NCBI RefSeq assembly: GCF_017068455.1
Contig: NZ_CP070608.1
Coordinates: 2,089,488 to 2,153,487, forward strand
Origin: Fulvivirga lutea
GTDB taxonomy: Bacteria; Bacteroidota; Bacteroidia; Cytophagales; Cyclobacteriaceae
Direction: 5' to 3'
Length of the DNA: 64,000 bases
Positions 53,001-61,065 of this stretch are shown here, piece after piece. The notes under the pieces are model-generated. The model was not told where the DNA came from and made no database searches. It saw only the letters and a list, made by a program, of their open reading frames with translations. Position 1 is the stretch's first letter. Every line of letters starts with the position of its first letter. A program made the translations under genes and the position numbers.

Positions 53001-55167
53001 TTACCAAAGTATTTAATGAGGTTAGGTTTCCAATTGTTGATGGGATACTCCCTGTAAGATTCATTCCGTTGTCTTCATCATCCCATAGGTTGATAAATTG
53101 AAGATTAGTGTTATTAAATAATTCTGGTGGAAGATTGCCGGTAAAATTATTACCACCTAAGTCAATAACTGTTAAATCCAATAGCCCAACAGCTGGAGAA
53201 ATTGTACCAGCAATGCTATTACCACAACAAAACTGAATGCTATTCAGAGTTGAGATATTCCAAAAAGAGGCTGGTAATGTTCCACCAACGCTATTACCTA
53301 AGAAATCAATATTTTCCAGTGCCGATAATGCACCAATGGATGCCGAAATACTTCCTGTTAAATTGTTGTTACTTAAAAATAAATCAGTAACCCTTCCGCC
53401 ATTGACACCAACGCCAAACCACGTGTTTACATTACCCACCAGCCAATTGGTATTGTCCAACCAATCAGGCCCATTGGTAGTATTATACAGCTCTACCAAG
53501 GCCAGTGAGTCACTTTCCAATGTAGTTCCATCTAACAAGAAAATTGGGTTAGATGCCCGAGCACAACCCCCTGAACCAGCCACCTCTACGTAGTAAGATC
53601 CATTGGTTAAGAATACGTTTCCAATCACCAATTCACTTCTCGTAGAATCTGTAATTGGCAATCCGTCTTTAAACCACTGATAAGTGTATACGCCTCCTCC
53701 AGGATCAAAGGCCGTTAACGTTTCACCTGGATTCAATAACTCATCTTCTGCTGTTACATTAACAAGAGGTATCGGTCTATTAGGTACCCAATCAGTTATT
53801 ATAATATTGGCACCCGTATTTTTATTTAAACTTGCAAAAATTAAGTTTTCAGGAACACCAGTAAGATAATCACTACTGTAACCAAACTTATTTTCATAGG
53901 ATAAATTGTTGGCAGGGTTTGCATCTATTGAACCATCTGCTGCACCATAACCAAAAACATGATGTCCGAAGGTTGGAGGAAATCCTAAATCACCCACAGG
54001 ACTATAATTTAATGATTCTGTAAACAGTTGCACTCCTGCGTAGTACACGTTTGAAGAAGCTCCATAGTTAATAGTGGTTGCAAATTCAATTCCAGCACCT
54101 ACTCCGGCATCAACTCCTCCTAGTGATGCTGCCCAGATATAATTTCCATTAATATCTAATGCACCCACTAAAGCCTGTGACCCAAGCCCTGCATCATTAA
54201 TTACATTACCGATAATATTAATTGACTCGTTAAAGTTGCCTACAAATCCAATATTCCCAGATGCATCGAAATCTACGTCAAGAATGTTACCGAAACTTGC
54301 AGTCGAGCCATTATCAAATCCTCTCACCCAAATTGATGCACCTGTGGCCGGATTTAATTTTGCCAGGTAAGCATTAGTTGTCGCATTATTAGCAGCCGTA
54401 TGTGTAGCGGCTCCAAATGCAATAGTACCTGTAAAATGTCCACCTACAACAATCTCATTACTAGGAGCAACATCTACCACCCAGGATCTTCCACGCCCAT
54501 TACTCCCTGTTGACTGAACAGCCCATAATTCGCTACCGGATGCTCCGTCCAAAGCCATTACAAATGTTTCTGACCTTCCAACAGTAGTATTTAAACTTGA
54601 AGCGCCAATGACCATAGGTCCTGAAAAAGCTCCAGATACTATTAGTCTACCGTTACCATCTTCCACTGCGGAATACGGATTTACTTGGGCTCCAAATGGC
54701 AGATTCGAAGAAGTTACATCAACCTGATAAGCGTTAGACCAGGAAGGCGTACCATCAGTCCCTGAGAAAGATTCTACTTTCAACTCGTGAACTGTACCGT
54801 TAGATTCGATAGAAGTGGCAGCAATAAATACATTGTCCGCTGTGGCTGTTAACGCTGGGTTTGTGGTGAAAAAGGAGGTGCCAGTTATCTGTCTAGACCA
54901 TATTAAATTACCAGATAAATCATGAGCCATTAGTATGAGACCTCTGGCATCAAAACCGAAATCATCCTGGAAATAATCAATACCACCAATGTTCACAGAG
55001 CCTTGAAATTCCGCAAGGGAAAATACTTGTGTTCCATTGGTATTAACTTCCCAAATGGTTAGATTTTCATCTTCAAGAATAGTTATGTCACCGGAACAAC
55101 TTTGAGCATAAGAATTTTGTGCAAACGATACAGTTATTGCACATAAAAGAAGTAAAACTTTTTTCAT
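50092..55167 (-). CDS. Giant secreted LRR protein with T9SS sorting domain
   Basis: The 1691-residue protein has a signal peptide (1-21, ending YAQS). Residues about 25-470 are beta-propeller-like (SBBP type, repeated G.I.W......G). An Ig-like part follows (about 475-545), then a plant-type LRR cap (LVELYNTTNGPDWLDNTNWLVG) and about 13 LRRs (about 560-905), a second Ig-like part, a beta-helix-like stretch rich in N/T/I (about 1060-1260), two carboxypeptidase-regulatory-like domains (about 1370-1600), and a type A T9SS sorting domain (VYPNPAVETIKIEF ... GTYILTIKN). It should be exported by T9SS and surface-bound. It is the longest gene in the window and is monocistronic. Confidence 0.85.
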   Translation of the reverse strand: MKKVLLLLCAITVSFAQNSYAQSCSGDITILEDENLTIWEVNTNGTQVFSLAEFQGSVNIGGIDYFQDDFGFDARGLILMAHDLSGNLIWSRQITGTSFFTTNPALTATADNVFIAATSIESNGTVHELKVESFSGTDGTPSWSNAYQVDVTSSNLPFGAQVNPYSAVEDGNGRLIVSGAFSGPMVIGASSLNTTVGRSETFVMALDGASGSELWAVQSTGSNGRGRSWVVDVAPSNEIVVGGHFTGTIAFGAATHTAANNATTNAYLAKLNPATGASIWVRGFDNGSTASFGNILDVDFDASGNIGFVGNFNESINIIGNVINDAGLGSQALVGALDINGNYIWAASLGGVDAGVGAGIEFATTINYGASSNVYYAGVQLFTESLNYSPVGDLGFPPTFGHHVFGYGAADGSIDANPANNLSYENKFGYSSDYLTGVPENLIFASLNKNTGANIIITDWVPNRPIPLVNVTAEDELLNPGETLTAFDPGGGVYTYQWFKDGLPITDSTRSELVIGNVFLTNGSYYVEVAGSGGCARASNPIFLLDGTTLESDSLALVELYNTTNGPDWLDNTNWLVGNVNTWFGVGVNGGRVTDLFLSNNNLTGSISASIGALSALENIDFLGNSVGGTLPASFWNISTLNSIQFCCGNSIAGTISPAVGLLDLTVIDLGGNNFTGNLPPELFNNTNLQFINLWDDEDNGMNLTGSIPSTIGNLTSLNTLVIEGNQLTGAIPAEIGNAISLQEVNLRNNQLSGNLPDEIWQLPLIRFIQVDYNPELSVTLPTNLSSLTQLQVLGISGTVPIGGPFPTEFYSLTNLLVLDVGGHRFTGTINPEINDLVNLTGLWLFGNTLTGDFPAINSLTNLQAGSIAGNQFTSFPDISSLPVGYFEVNNNQLDFNSIIPNLGIADFRYIPQNRRSPDEYLEVDEGGDLLLINSYTTSGNQFTWVRNQQDTLALNDTQANYQITGATNNDLGGYFAYVTNSAAPDLTLTTPFYNVSSSVAPKAWTVDNSPGSVADFKSLYAAVYGTSSNDTLYVMGSQIPYNVGGKLIERTRVIYGPGYFLGNNPETQASIDTAYVNQLLFKKGAEGSVVSGLDLSSLFLNNNLSYINDTLTNVTLSHNRIEQLSIIDDNRDHIISKNFIEKILFVPVFTLNTSRSYQNLEFSNNIIDTVTTIVTRATASRNVMENVVFNRNTIGLLTDSLENITLTNNIINVNEATLVASESGTIDDFATANFENNSGTLSIDNDFQTTANAGAFSGADPYVLSGLAPIPHIFALNDIGRIRINVNAKNEVASNITFLNYRLGENGELKQRGTVRRLQPGNPVEVLFRPKLGEITPGATVNMMIWPRDANGVRGVPQNISFVAETTTASGQIVTSTGDPVTNGEVLLFEINQEATAFDTLATTLNNQGNFTFGNIVIGDYLALGKPNRTSFPGQLPTYFEATDLWEEADTLLIEATNPTFNIRLIEEPREETGPGQVAGFVEEELDQGNDPGGRINARGRVSGAGVTMRRARETGKGEETVYDLVDYVFTNENGEFFFENLPVADYRINIQYPGYPMDNETDVDIVIEASKNNDYNLEALVDEGKISVRIVSTTGLLDELVRKVNVYPNPAVETIKIEFTDAIQFKGQVNVNITSTTGEKVFEDNFRGEAINQSRLLEIPTYIYDAGTYILTIKNDNEILGTIRIALIR

Positions 55168-55467
55168 AGTACAGGTTGAATTTATATAGCTTTTTATAGA
55201 CCAATAGTCCGATCCTACTGTTGGTTAATAGGAAGTTCTGATTTTTGGTAGGTTAGTACGAAAGTAGCAAAAAAGTAGGAAGAAATCTAAGAAATTAGTC
55301 TTCCCTTTTTACATGTGTATACCAATCATGTTCCAATTCCAGATATCCATATTCGTAACAAAAATGAGAAATAACCTTGGTCTCAATAGCCAAAATATTC
55401 GTGTGAAGAATTGTGCATTCAGAATTACAAAAGGCCTAAATTCATAGCCTGTTTTATGTGTTATCTG
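55168..55467. other. Intergenic region, promoter area of the LRR gene only
   Basis: These 300 bp between the LRR gene start and the UspA gene end (both minus strand) are A/T-rich. I found no ORF, no strong hairpin and no repeat. The part next to 55167 must hold the LRR promoter, but no clear TAnnTTTG box is seen. Confidence 0.4.
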
Positions 55468-56307
55468 TTATCTATCGATGAGTAAAAGAACTGGTATTTG
55501 GGTGTGGTAGATAAGTTTTGTAGAAACGCTGCTATGAAAAAGATCTTTTAGAAAGTTTCTATTTCTTGGAATAGCCATTAATAGGTCAGGCCGGTCTTCA
55601 TCAATGTATTTAATAATTCCTTCAAAAGCTTCCATATCCGCAATAGGTTTGTGTTCATGATCAATATTAGAAATATACCTATGCAATGCGGTATTTTTCA
55701 TTTCAGCTTTTAAATCTTTATTCTTTCCATCTTCAAAAACATGAAGCACGTTAAATTTTATGTTTTCTCGTGAGGCAAAATCTTTGAGGAGTGTTAAGGA
55801 TTTATTGTTCACATTTAAGGATTCATTATCAGCAGTAAGCGTGATGTTATTCACTCCCTTGTACTGCGCCTCCTTTGGAACAGCAAGCACGGGACAGTTG
55901 ATTTTTTTTATAACTTCCGCAGTATGTGTGCCAAGAGTCATTCGTTCGAAACTGCCTCGTTCTCGAGTACCCATAATAATCATATCGGGTTCTTCCTCAT
56001 CAACTAATTTTTTTATTACTTCAGTAACATTACCGCGCTGAAAAACCTGCTTAACATCTAATCTATTTTTTAATGAATTTACCCTTTCATCTAACTTATC
56101 CTTTAATTCTTCCTTGAGACTGTCGTTTTCTATAACAGGTATGGCAGGAGTATTTGAATAAGGCACAAAGTGCTTGTGGGCATGTACGAGAATACCTTCA
56201 ACATTATCGCCTACCAGGTCTTTTGAAAATTGGATTCCGTATTCCATTGCATTATCTGCTGCATCGGTGAAATCTGTGGCAAAAATCAATTTTAATTTTT
56301 TAATCAT
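55468..56307 (-). CDS. Universal stress protein, tandem UspA domains
   Basis: The 279-residue protein has two UspA folds (about 1-145 and 150-279). The first retains the ATP-binding signature G-x(2)-G-x(9)-G-type (MGTRERGSFERMTLGTHTAEVIKK) and ends PVLAVP; the second (RNRNFLKDLFHSSVSTKLIYHTQIPVLLL) has lost the glycines. So one ATP site per chain is likely. UspA proteins protect or sense energy stress in the cytoplasm. It opens the stress cluster and is divergent from the ArsC-like gene. Confidence 0.9.
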   Translation of the reverse strand: MIKKLKLIFATDFTDAADNAMEYGIQFSKDLVGDNVEGILVHAHKHFVPYSNTPAIPVIENDSLKEELKDKLDERVNSLKNRLDVKQVFQRGNVTEVIKKLVDEEEPDMIIMGTRERGSFERMTLGTHTAEVIKKINCPVLAVPKEAQYKGVNNITLTADNESLNVNNKSLTLLKDFASRENIKFNVLHVFEDGKNKDLKAEMKNTALHRYISNIDHEHKPIADMEAFEGIIKYIDEDRPDLLMAIPRNRNFLKDLFHSSVSTKLIYHTQIPVLLLIDR

Positions 56308-56636
56308 GGTTTTTTATTTTAGGTACAATGCAACTACTGTTTATAGCGCACTTATCTTCTAATGCGCAATAAACATGCGATTGTGTAATACAGAATAATA
56401 ATTGACAGAATAACGACCTGGATAAGGTATAGTAAATTACTTTTTAAATACTGTAGAGATTGTTCACACATGGCCAGGTAATGTGTTGATCCTTTGCCAC
56501 AGTAGATCAGATCATATGACCCTATTTTACTTAGAGTAGCTTAATAGATTCTCGGTACAGTCTTAGCAGCCAATACATGTAGGAGTCAGGTACTAATTGT
56601 AATCCTTTTTGCCTGTAAGAATCTAAATCGACTAAC
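56308..56636. other. Divergent promoter region of the stress cluster
   Basis: This 329-bp gap separates the minus-strand UspA gene and the plus-strand ArsC-like gene. It holds a small hairpin GCGCA...TGCGC (56346-56367). A weak -24/-12-like string, TGTAAT-CCTTT-TTGCC, ends at 56613, 23 bp before the ArsC-like start. No ORF is present. Confidence 0.35.
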
Positions 56637-57011
56637 ATGATGGTTAAAGACAATGAAATACTATTTATTTATAACCCAACCTCTATTAAGGATCGGGAGG
56701 CATTAGCCTACGCAAATAGCCTTAAACACTACAAAGTAAAAGAATATGATGTAACAAAGCAGGTGCCTACCAAAAGGCAGCTTGCAGAGTTGTCAGAAAA
56801 GTTAGGGGTAGGCATACATTCTCTCGTAAATCATAAATCTGAAACTTATATAGAAAAGTATCAACACGCTGATTTAGATAGGGATGATTTACTGAAAGCA
56901 ATTGTGAAGAGCCCAAGTATTATAAAAACACCCATTGCTGAATTTAAAAATACGGCAGAATTCGTGGATTCAACCTATGAATTTATAAAAAAGGATATGA
57001 AGAATAAATAA
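56637..57011 (+). CDS. ArsC/Spx-like protein lacking the catalytic cysteine
   Basis: The 124-residue protein follows the ArsC-family pattern: beta strand then IYNP-T-SIKDRE (arsenate reductases have NPRCSKSRE), YDVTKQVPTKRQLAEL, LVNHKSETY, and the DRDDLLKAIVKSPSIIKTPI stretch that equals the ArsC LLEALVEHPILIQRPI. The redox cysteine is replaced (NPTS), and there is no other Cys in the protein. It therefore cannot be an arsenate reductase and may be a binding or regulatory protein, as for Spx-like members. It is the first of a four-gene unit (gaps 20, 41 and 11 bp). A second ATG follows directly (Met2). Confidence 0.72.
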   Translation: MMVKDNEILFIYNPTSIKDREALAYANSLKHYKVKEYDVTKQVPTKRQLAELSEKLGVGIHSLVNHKSETYIEKYQHADLDRDDLLKAIVKSPSIIKTPIAEFKNTAEFVDSTYEFIKKDMKNK

Positions 57012-57031
57012 TCCTTAATAAGGAAGATCAA

Positions 57032-57334
57032 ATGAATAAGACGCAACAAAAAATACAATATCTACTAAATGAAGTATTAGACCATGCTGATAAAAAAGTG
57101 GACTCACTTCAAATGAGAATAGTTAATGCGTCAGAAATACAAAGAAATAGTTTGATCAGGGCTATTGCTAAAATTAGGAATGAAAAAGAAATTATCGAGA
57201 ATAGCATCCTGAATACTATGCTGAAATCAGAGAATTGGGAAAAAACAATAGAAAAGTCAGAACGACTTATTCATAAGTCAAAAGCGAAAATAAATCGCCT
57301 TTGTGATGAGGCTAAGAACCCAATAGTAAACTGA
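57032..57334 (+). CDS. Small all-helical protein of unknown function
   Basis: The 100-residue sequence is Lys/Glu/Ile-rich with heptad-like hydrophobic spacing throughout (for example SEIQRNSLIRAIAKIRNEKEII), so a helical hairpin or coiled coil is expected. There is no signal peptide, membrane helix or known motif. It is 20 bp downstream of the ArsC-like gene and 41 bp upstream of the YceI gene, in the same unit. Confidence 0.6.
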   Translation: MNKTQQKIQYLLNEVLDHADKKVDSLQMRIVNASEIQRNSLIRAIAKIRNEKEIIENSILNTMLKSENWEKTIEKSERLIHKSKAKINRLCDEAKNPIVN

Positions 57335-57375
57335 AAAAAGAATTTTTTAAGATTAAAAATTTAAACTATAACGCC

Positions 57376-57915
57376 ATGAAAAAATATAAGCTAGATACAG
57401 ATAGAAGTAAGATACTTTGGACAGGAAAAAACAAAAAGATGACTATTAATGGTGAAGTTGAATTTGAAAAAGGAAATTTTTTTGTTGAGTTGGATGGTAA
57501 ACTCGTAGGTAAACTAAAAATTGACCTTAAATCTATAAAATTGGCTTCTAATGACGATATAAATGAAAATCAGGAGAAAGATTTCCTAAATCATTTAGCT
57601 TCTGAAGATTTTTTCAATGTTGATGAATATCCTTTCGCAGAGTATGAAATTAAGGAAATAACCGAGAAAGACGCTGAACATACAATTTTTGGAATACTGA
57701 AAATGAAAGAAAAAGCCTTTGGATTAAATACCACAGGCAAAATTGACATAGAAAAAAATGGTATAGTTGCTGAAAGCTCCTTTAAGTTGTCAGATGTAAA
57801 CAAAGCGATTACTGATAAGATAACTCAAAAATATGATGGCGAGCCGATTGAAAGCATACATTTAAAAACATATGTGAAAGCAGATATATCAAAGGAAAAG
57901 TCGCTCAACAATTAA
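57376..57915 (+). CDS. YceI-family protein, cytoplasmic form
   Basis: The 179-residue protein has the YceI lipocalin-like beta-barrel pattern: YKLDTDRSKILWTGKN at the N-terminus, then INGEVEFEKGNF, KIDLKSIK, FLNHLASEDFFNVDEYPFAEYEIKEI, and a C-terminal FKLSDVNKAITDKI. YceI proteins bind isoprenoid-type or amphiphilic ligands and are mostly periplasmic; this one has no signal peptide, so it appears cytoplasmic. Third gene of the stress unit. Confidence 0.87.
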   Translation: MKKYKLDTDRSKILWTGKNKKMTINGEVEFEKGNFFVELDGKLVGKLKIDLKSIKLASNDDINENQEKDFLNHLASEDFFNVDEYPFAEYEIKEITEKDAEHTIFGILKMKEKAFGLNTTGKIDIEKNGIVAESSFKLSDVNKAITDKITQKYDGEPIESIHLKTYVKADISKEKSLNN

Positions 57916-57926
57916 GTTAGACATTT

Positions 57927-58424
57927 TTGATAACCAAATATAAAAACACGCCATTTCAACCAGCCAAACCATTACTGGTGTGGGATGGCGACTGCGGTTT
58001 TTGTCAATACTGGTTGCTTTGGCTTCTAAACCAAACAGGTGATCGTATTAATCATGAACCTTACCAGAAAATAGCTGATAGCATACCAGGCCTTCCTAAA
58101 TGGGCATTTCGCGAGGCTGTTAGATTTATTGAAACAGATGGTTCAGTATTTAGCGGTGCTTCAGCTTTTTATCAGGCATACACCTACACTAATTCTAAAA
58201 GTAACACGCGACTAATTAGGATGTATAACCACCGATCGTTTTTCAGGTATATGAGTGATCACAGCTATTCATTTATCTCCAAAAATAGAAGGTGTATGTT
58301 CTTCCTCACAAAGTTATTTTGGGGTAAAAACCCTGTAAAGCTCAAGAAATATTGGCTGATCTATCTAATAATAGTTACACTTCTACTCACTTGGTTGGTT
58401 GTAAGCACGCTGAGTATTATATAA
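57927..58424 (+). CDS. DCC-family thiol-disulfide oxidoreductase (DUF393)
   Basis: The 165-residue protein shows the family motif WDGDCGFC (D20, D22, C23, C26), a thioredoxin-like redox site, and a C-terminal membrane helix (about 143-163). I use the TTG at 57927, since no ATG occurs before the motif. DUF393 proteins are putative thiol-disulfide oxidoreductases. It ends the four-gene unit, 11 bp after the YceI gene. Confidence 0.82.
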   Translation: MITKYKNTPFQPAKPLLVWDGDCGFCQYWLLWLLNQTGDRINHEPYQKIADSIPGLPKWAFREAVRFIETDGSVFSGASAFYQAYTYTNSKSNTRLIRMYNHRSFFRYMSDHSYSFISKNRRCMFFLTKLFWGKNPVKLKKYWLIYLIIVTLLLTWLVVSTLSII

Positions 58425-58552
58425 CAATGTGTGCAAAATTCTACTCTTTAAAATTCTACATAATTCAAGGTTAACGGGTAAAATATTCCCCATCAAAATG
58501 ATAAAATGAATAATAAACAGGTAATAACATGTTTTATTCAACACTAGAAAAT

Positions 58553-58568
58553 TGGCATCTATTTTGGC
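58553..58568 (+). promoter_or_regulatory. Candidate sigma-54 (-24/-12) promoter of the 58599 gene
   Basis: TGGCAT-CTATT-TTGGC is identical over all 16 bp to the element at 16911 and close to that at 28913. It ends 30 bp before the start codon. Confidence 0.55.
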
Positions 58569-58598
58569 CTTTATGTATCAAATCAAATCAATTAAATT

Positions 58599-58991
58599 AT
58601 GGATGTATTAGCAATTATTTTATACTTATTCGTTTTTGCACTTTTAATTACGGCCATTTCCGGATTGGCATTTAAAACACACGGCCCTTGGGGCTCATAC
58701 TGGCCGTCTTTTCTTTTAACTTTTCTATTCATTTGGGTAGTATCATTATGGACGGAACCTGTAGGGCCCGTTTATTATGGAGTATCGTGGGTGCCAATAA
58801 TATTTGCTGGTGTAATAATGGCAATCTTACTTGCTGCAGTTACACCGCCACAATTAAGAAGACAGCGCAAAATAATTCTTAAAGACAATAAGGAAGATCG
58901 AAATCCTGGAACGGCAATAGCTTTAGGTATATTATTCTGGGTTGTAATTATCATTCTTATTGTAGGAATTATTGCCAAATACACTGTTTAA
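58599..58991 (+). CDS. Small polytopic membrane protein of unknown function
   Basis: The 130-residue protein has four hydrophobic segments (about 3-25, 31-49, 60-83, 105-128) separated by short loops; the loop before the last is basic (RRQRKIILKDNKEDR). A GPWGSYW string lies after helix 1. I do not recognise a family. It is the first gene of a two-gene unit with the SpoIIAA-like gene 11 bp downstream. Confidence 0.68.
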   Translation: MDVLAIILYLFVFALLITAISGLAFKTHGPWGSYWPSFLLTFLFIWVVSLWTEPVGPVYYGVSWVPIIFAGVIMAILLAAVTPPQLRRQRKIILKDNKEDRNPGTAIALGILFWVVIIILIVGIIAKYTV

Positions 58992-59002
58992 AAACTTTTA
59001 CT

Positions 59003-59374
59003 ATGATTGATAAAATAGATTTAAAAAATGATAATGTTATTGGCTTCAAGGTAAAAGGAAAAGTAGATGACCTATCATTCAAGGAAAGTGCTCTTGAGAT
59101 ATTAGACGCCCTGGAAGATGACAGTCACTTTAACATATACCTTGAGATTGAATCACTATCAGGTGTCGAATTTCAAGTGTTATTTGATAGCCTTAAACTT
59201 GGTTTAAGCCATTTGGGCGACTACTTAAAGAAGGTAGATAAAATTGCAGTTGTTACAAATATAGGTTGGTTCGAAAGAGCTACCAAAATTGAAAATAAAC
59301 TAATATCTAGTATTGAAGAAAAAGTGTTCAAGCCTGGTGAACGAGAAATGGCTAAAGCTTGGGTGAGCACATAA
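59003..59374 (+). CDS. SpoIIAA-like (STAS-related) protein
   Basis: The 123-residue protein has the pattern of the SpoIIAA-like family: VIGFKVKGKVDDLSFKE, YLEIESLSGVEF, KKVDKIAVVTNIGWFERATKIENKL and a C-terminal EREMAKAWV. The family has a lipid/anti-anti-sigma-like STAS fold. It lies 11 bp after the membrane protein gene and probably works with it. Confidence 0.83.
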   Translation: MIDKIDLKNDNVIGFKVKGKVDDLSFKESALEILDALEDDSHFNIYLEIESLSGVEFQVLFDSLKLGLSHLGDYLKKVDKIAVVTNIGWFERATKIENKLISSIEEKVFKPGEREMAKAWVST

Positions 59375-59516
59375 GTATTTATTGTCACTCAACCTGGACA
59401 CCTCAATTCATTAAAAGATTCATGACAACGATCTGAATGTAAAAAAGAGATAAAGCCATCTTAAAATGGATTGAGCACAACAATCGTTGTCTGCTTTAGC
59501 TGAATATGTTACAAAG

Positions 59517-59570
59517 AAGACCTAACAATGGGCAATCATATATTGCATCACTGTTAGGTCTTATTAACTT
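59517..59570. terminator. Bidirectional terminator-type hairpin
   Basis: Perfect 11-bp arms AAGACCTAACA/TGTTAGGTCTT (59517-59527, 59552-59562) enclose a second inner stem GCAAT/ATTGC. It lies between the convergent ends of the SpoIIAA-like and baeRF genes; the T-rich tail favours the plus direction. Confidence 0.75.
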
Positions 59571-59630
59571 TTACAAGCGGTAATAATTCGAAAATTACTG
59601 ATTAACCCACTTCATAAGGAATTATAAATG

Positions 59631-60794
59631 TTATGGAGTTACCACCTCATAACGAAATATAGCATTAAGTGGAGAAGTAGAATCTGGCATTTCTTCACCT
59701 TCAAGAACGAATACGCGCCCGTCTTTCAGAATCGTATGAACTGCTGAAAAATTAGCTAAATCCGCATTGTTGATTGATTCTTCCTTATGAGTGTCCACTT
59801 CTCCTGTTTTAAGATTATAATGCCCATATAAATTAGTGTTTTCTTTCACAAAAAGCGTGTTTATCTGGCCATTGTAAGCTGCCGCCACTATTTTATCTAT
59901 GTCACTTGATGATTCACCTTTATTGAGTAAGCTATTATAAGATTTCATCAAATTTTTCAAGTTATTGTTGGGCTGTTCGCGCAGCATTTTCAAACTACGT
60001 TCATGGAGTTCGCTTTCCTTTGTTTCTTCATGATTTCCCTGGATCGGCTTATCCAACATTCCATCGTAATTATTCACGCTTTTATATAGATGAAAAGATC
60101 GTTCTTCACTGGCTATAATAAGAGGAATTTCACTGGACGTTTCGACCTGTGCCATCAAATTTTCATCTATTTCTTCAAATAGCTTTTTAAGTTCTCTTTT
60201 CTTTTCAGAGTCACCACCGCTACCCTGGCCGTGATACATACCACCACCGGTTTCTCCTTGGCCACTTCTATATTGCAATGCCTTTTGTTCATAATCTGAA
60301 CCTACAACATCTTCAAGGCTTTCTGGCAGTATATTATGTTCATTAAGTTGATCGTTACTGCCTTTGAAGAATCTGATATTATTTTCACCTAATACCAATA
60401 AGTAAAATTCTTTTTTCTTGTCGAGATCTGATACTAGCTGCACCAAGTTCAGATGATCACCAACATATGTTTGCTGTGTAAATTTTTCATCTGAAAAATA
60501 GCTCTCTAATTTGTTGTCATAATAATACAGTGCTAAACCATTGGATCTATTTCTCCAAAATTCAACATCATTAATCAAACCCTCTATTGTCTCATTAACT
60601 TTGGAAATTTCTCTTGATTTTAGTTCGTATGTTTCAAGCTTACTTGTTACTTCCTTCAAGCAGTTTTTAAGCATTATCTTGTTAGCATCGATATGTTCTA
60701 CTTCCGTAGGCATGTAAATTGATATGCAATGTGGAGCTCTTACATTGGCTAGTTCTTTAAATCTTTCTTTACTTATATAATTCATAATTTTCAT
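59631..60794 (-). CDS. baeRF-family protein (eRF1-like, stress associated)
   Basis: The 387-residue protein shows the baeRF domain order: N-terminal CISIYMPTE, GLALYYYD, VSDLDKKKEFYLLVLGENNIRFF, then a glycine-rich insertion GGGMYHGQGSGG (about 195-206), and the C-terminal eL30-like part (IIASEERSFHLYKSV ... KIVAAAYNGQINTLFV). baeRF proteins are relatives of eRF1/Pelota suggested to rescue or hibernate ribosomes. The glycine-rich loop is at the place where eRF1 carries GGQ, so a peptidyl-tRNA-related role is conceivable (inference). Two nearby starts exist, Met1 and Met4. Confidence 0.78.
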   Translation of the reverse strand: MKIMNYISKERFKELANVRAPHCISIYMPTEVEHIDANKIMLKNCLKEVTSKLETYELKSREISKVNETIEGLINDVEFWRNRSNGLALYYYDNKLESYFSDEKFTQQTYVGDHLNLVQLVSDLDKKKEFYLLVLGENNIRFFKGSNDQLNEHNILPESLEDVVGSDYEQKALQYRSGQGETGGGMYHGQGSGGDSEKKRELKKLFEEIDENLMAQVETSSEIPLIIASEERSFHLYKSVNNYDGMLDKPIQGNHEETKESELHERSLKMLREQPNNNLKNLMKSYNSLLNKGESSSDIDKIVAAAYNGQINTLFVKENTNLYGHYNLKTGEVDTHKEESINNADLANFSAVHTILKDGRVFVLEGEEMPDSTSPLNAIFRYEVVTP

Positions 60795-61065
60795 TTTTAT
60801 TTAGACTTTCACTGTCATATATCACAAGAAGTGTTCCTTATAATTTCTAATTGACCAGAAACGAAAATTGCCACGTAGGAGCACCTAATGGTAGATAATG
60901 CAGGAGTTGCATTTTAACCTACTACCTTTTGCGGAAGATATTTCTACATTGTGTACCCAAAGTGTGAAATTGTTACACACTTTATAAGTAGGTATCTCGA
61001 CTTTAGAAATCTGATGTAGTGCAGTTTATCTTTTACCCAATTGAAGAGCATAGCCTTAATTATAT
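60795..61065. promoter_or_regulatory. Upstream region of baeRF with inverted repeat AAAGTGTG-N9-CACACTTT
   Basis: The arms at 60959-60966 and 60976-60983 are perfect. It sits about 165-190 bp upstream of the baeRF start and 100 bp after the MgtC gene stop, so it may be an operator or the operon terminator, although no T-run follows. A weak GG-N10-type string (AGGAAC-ACTTC-TTGTG) lies 30 bp before the baeRF start. Confidence 0.35.

Noticed and set aside
53202-53593. Plus-strand frames inside the large LRR gene
   Set aside because: They are antisense shadows of LRR codons; composition follows the reverse strand.
56637-57011. Functional arsenate reductase
   Set aside because: The catalytic cysteine is missing and there is no other Cys in the protein.
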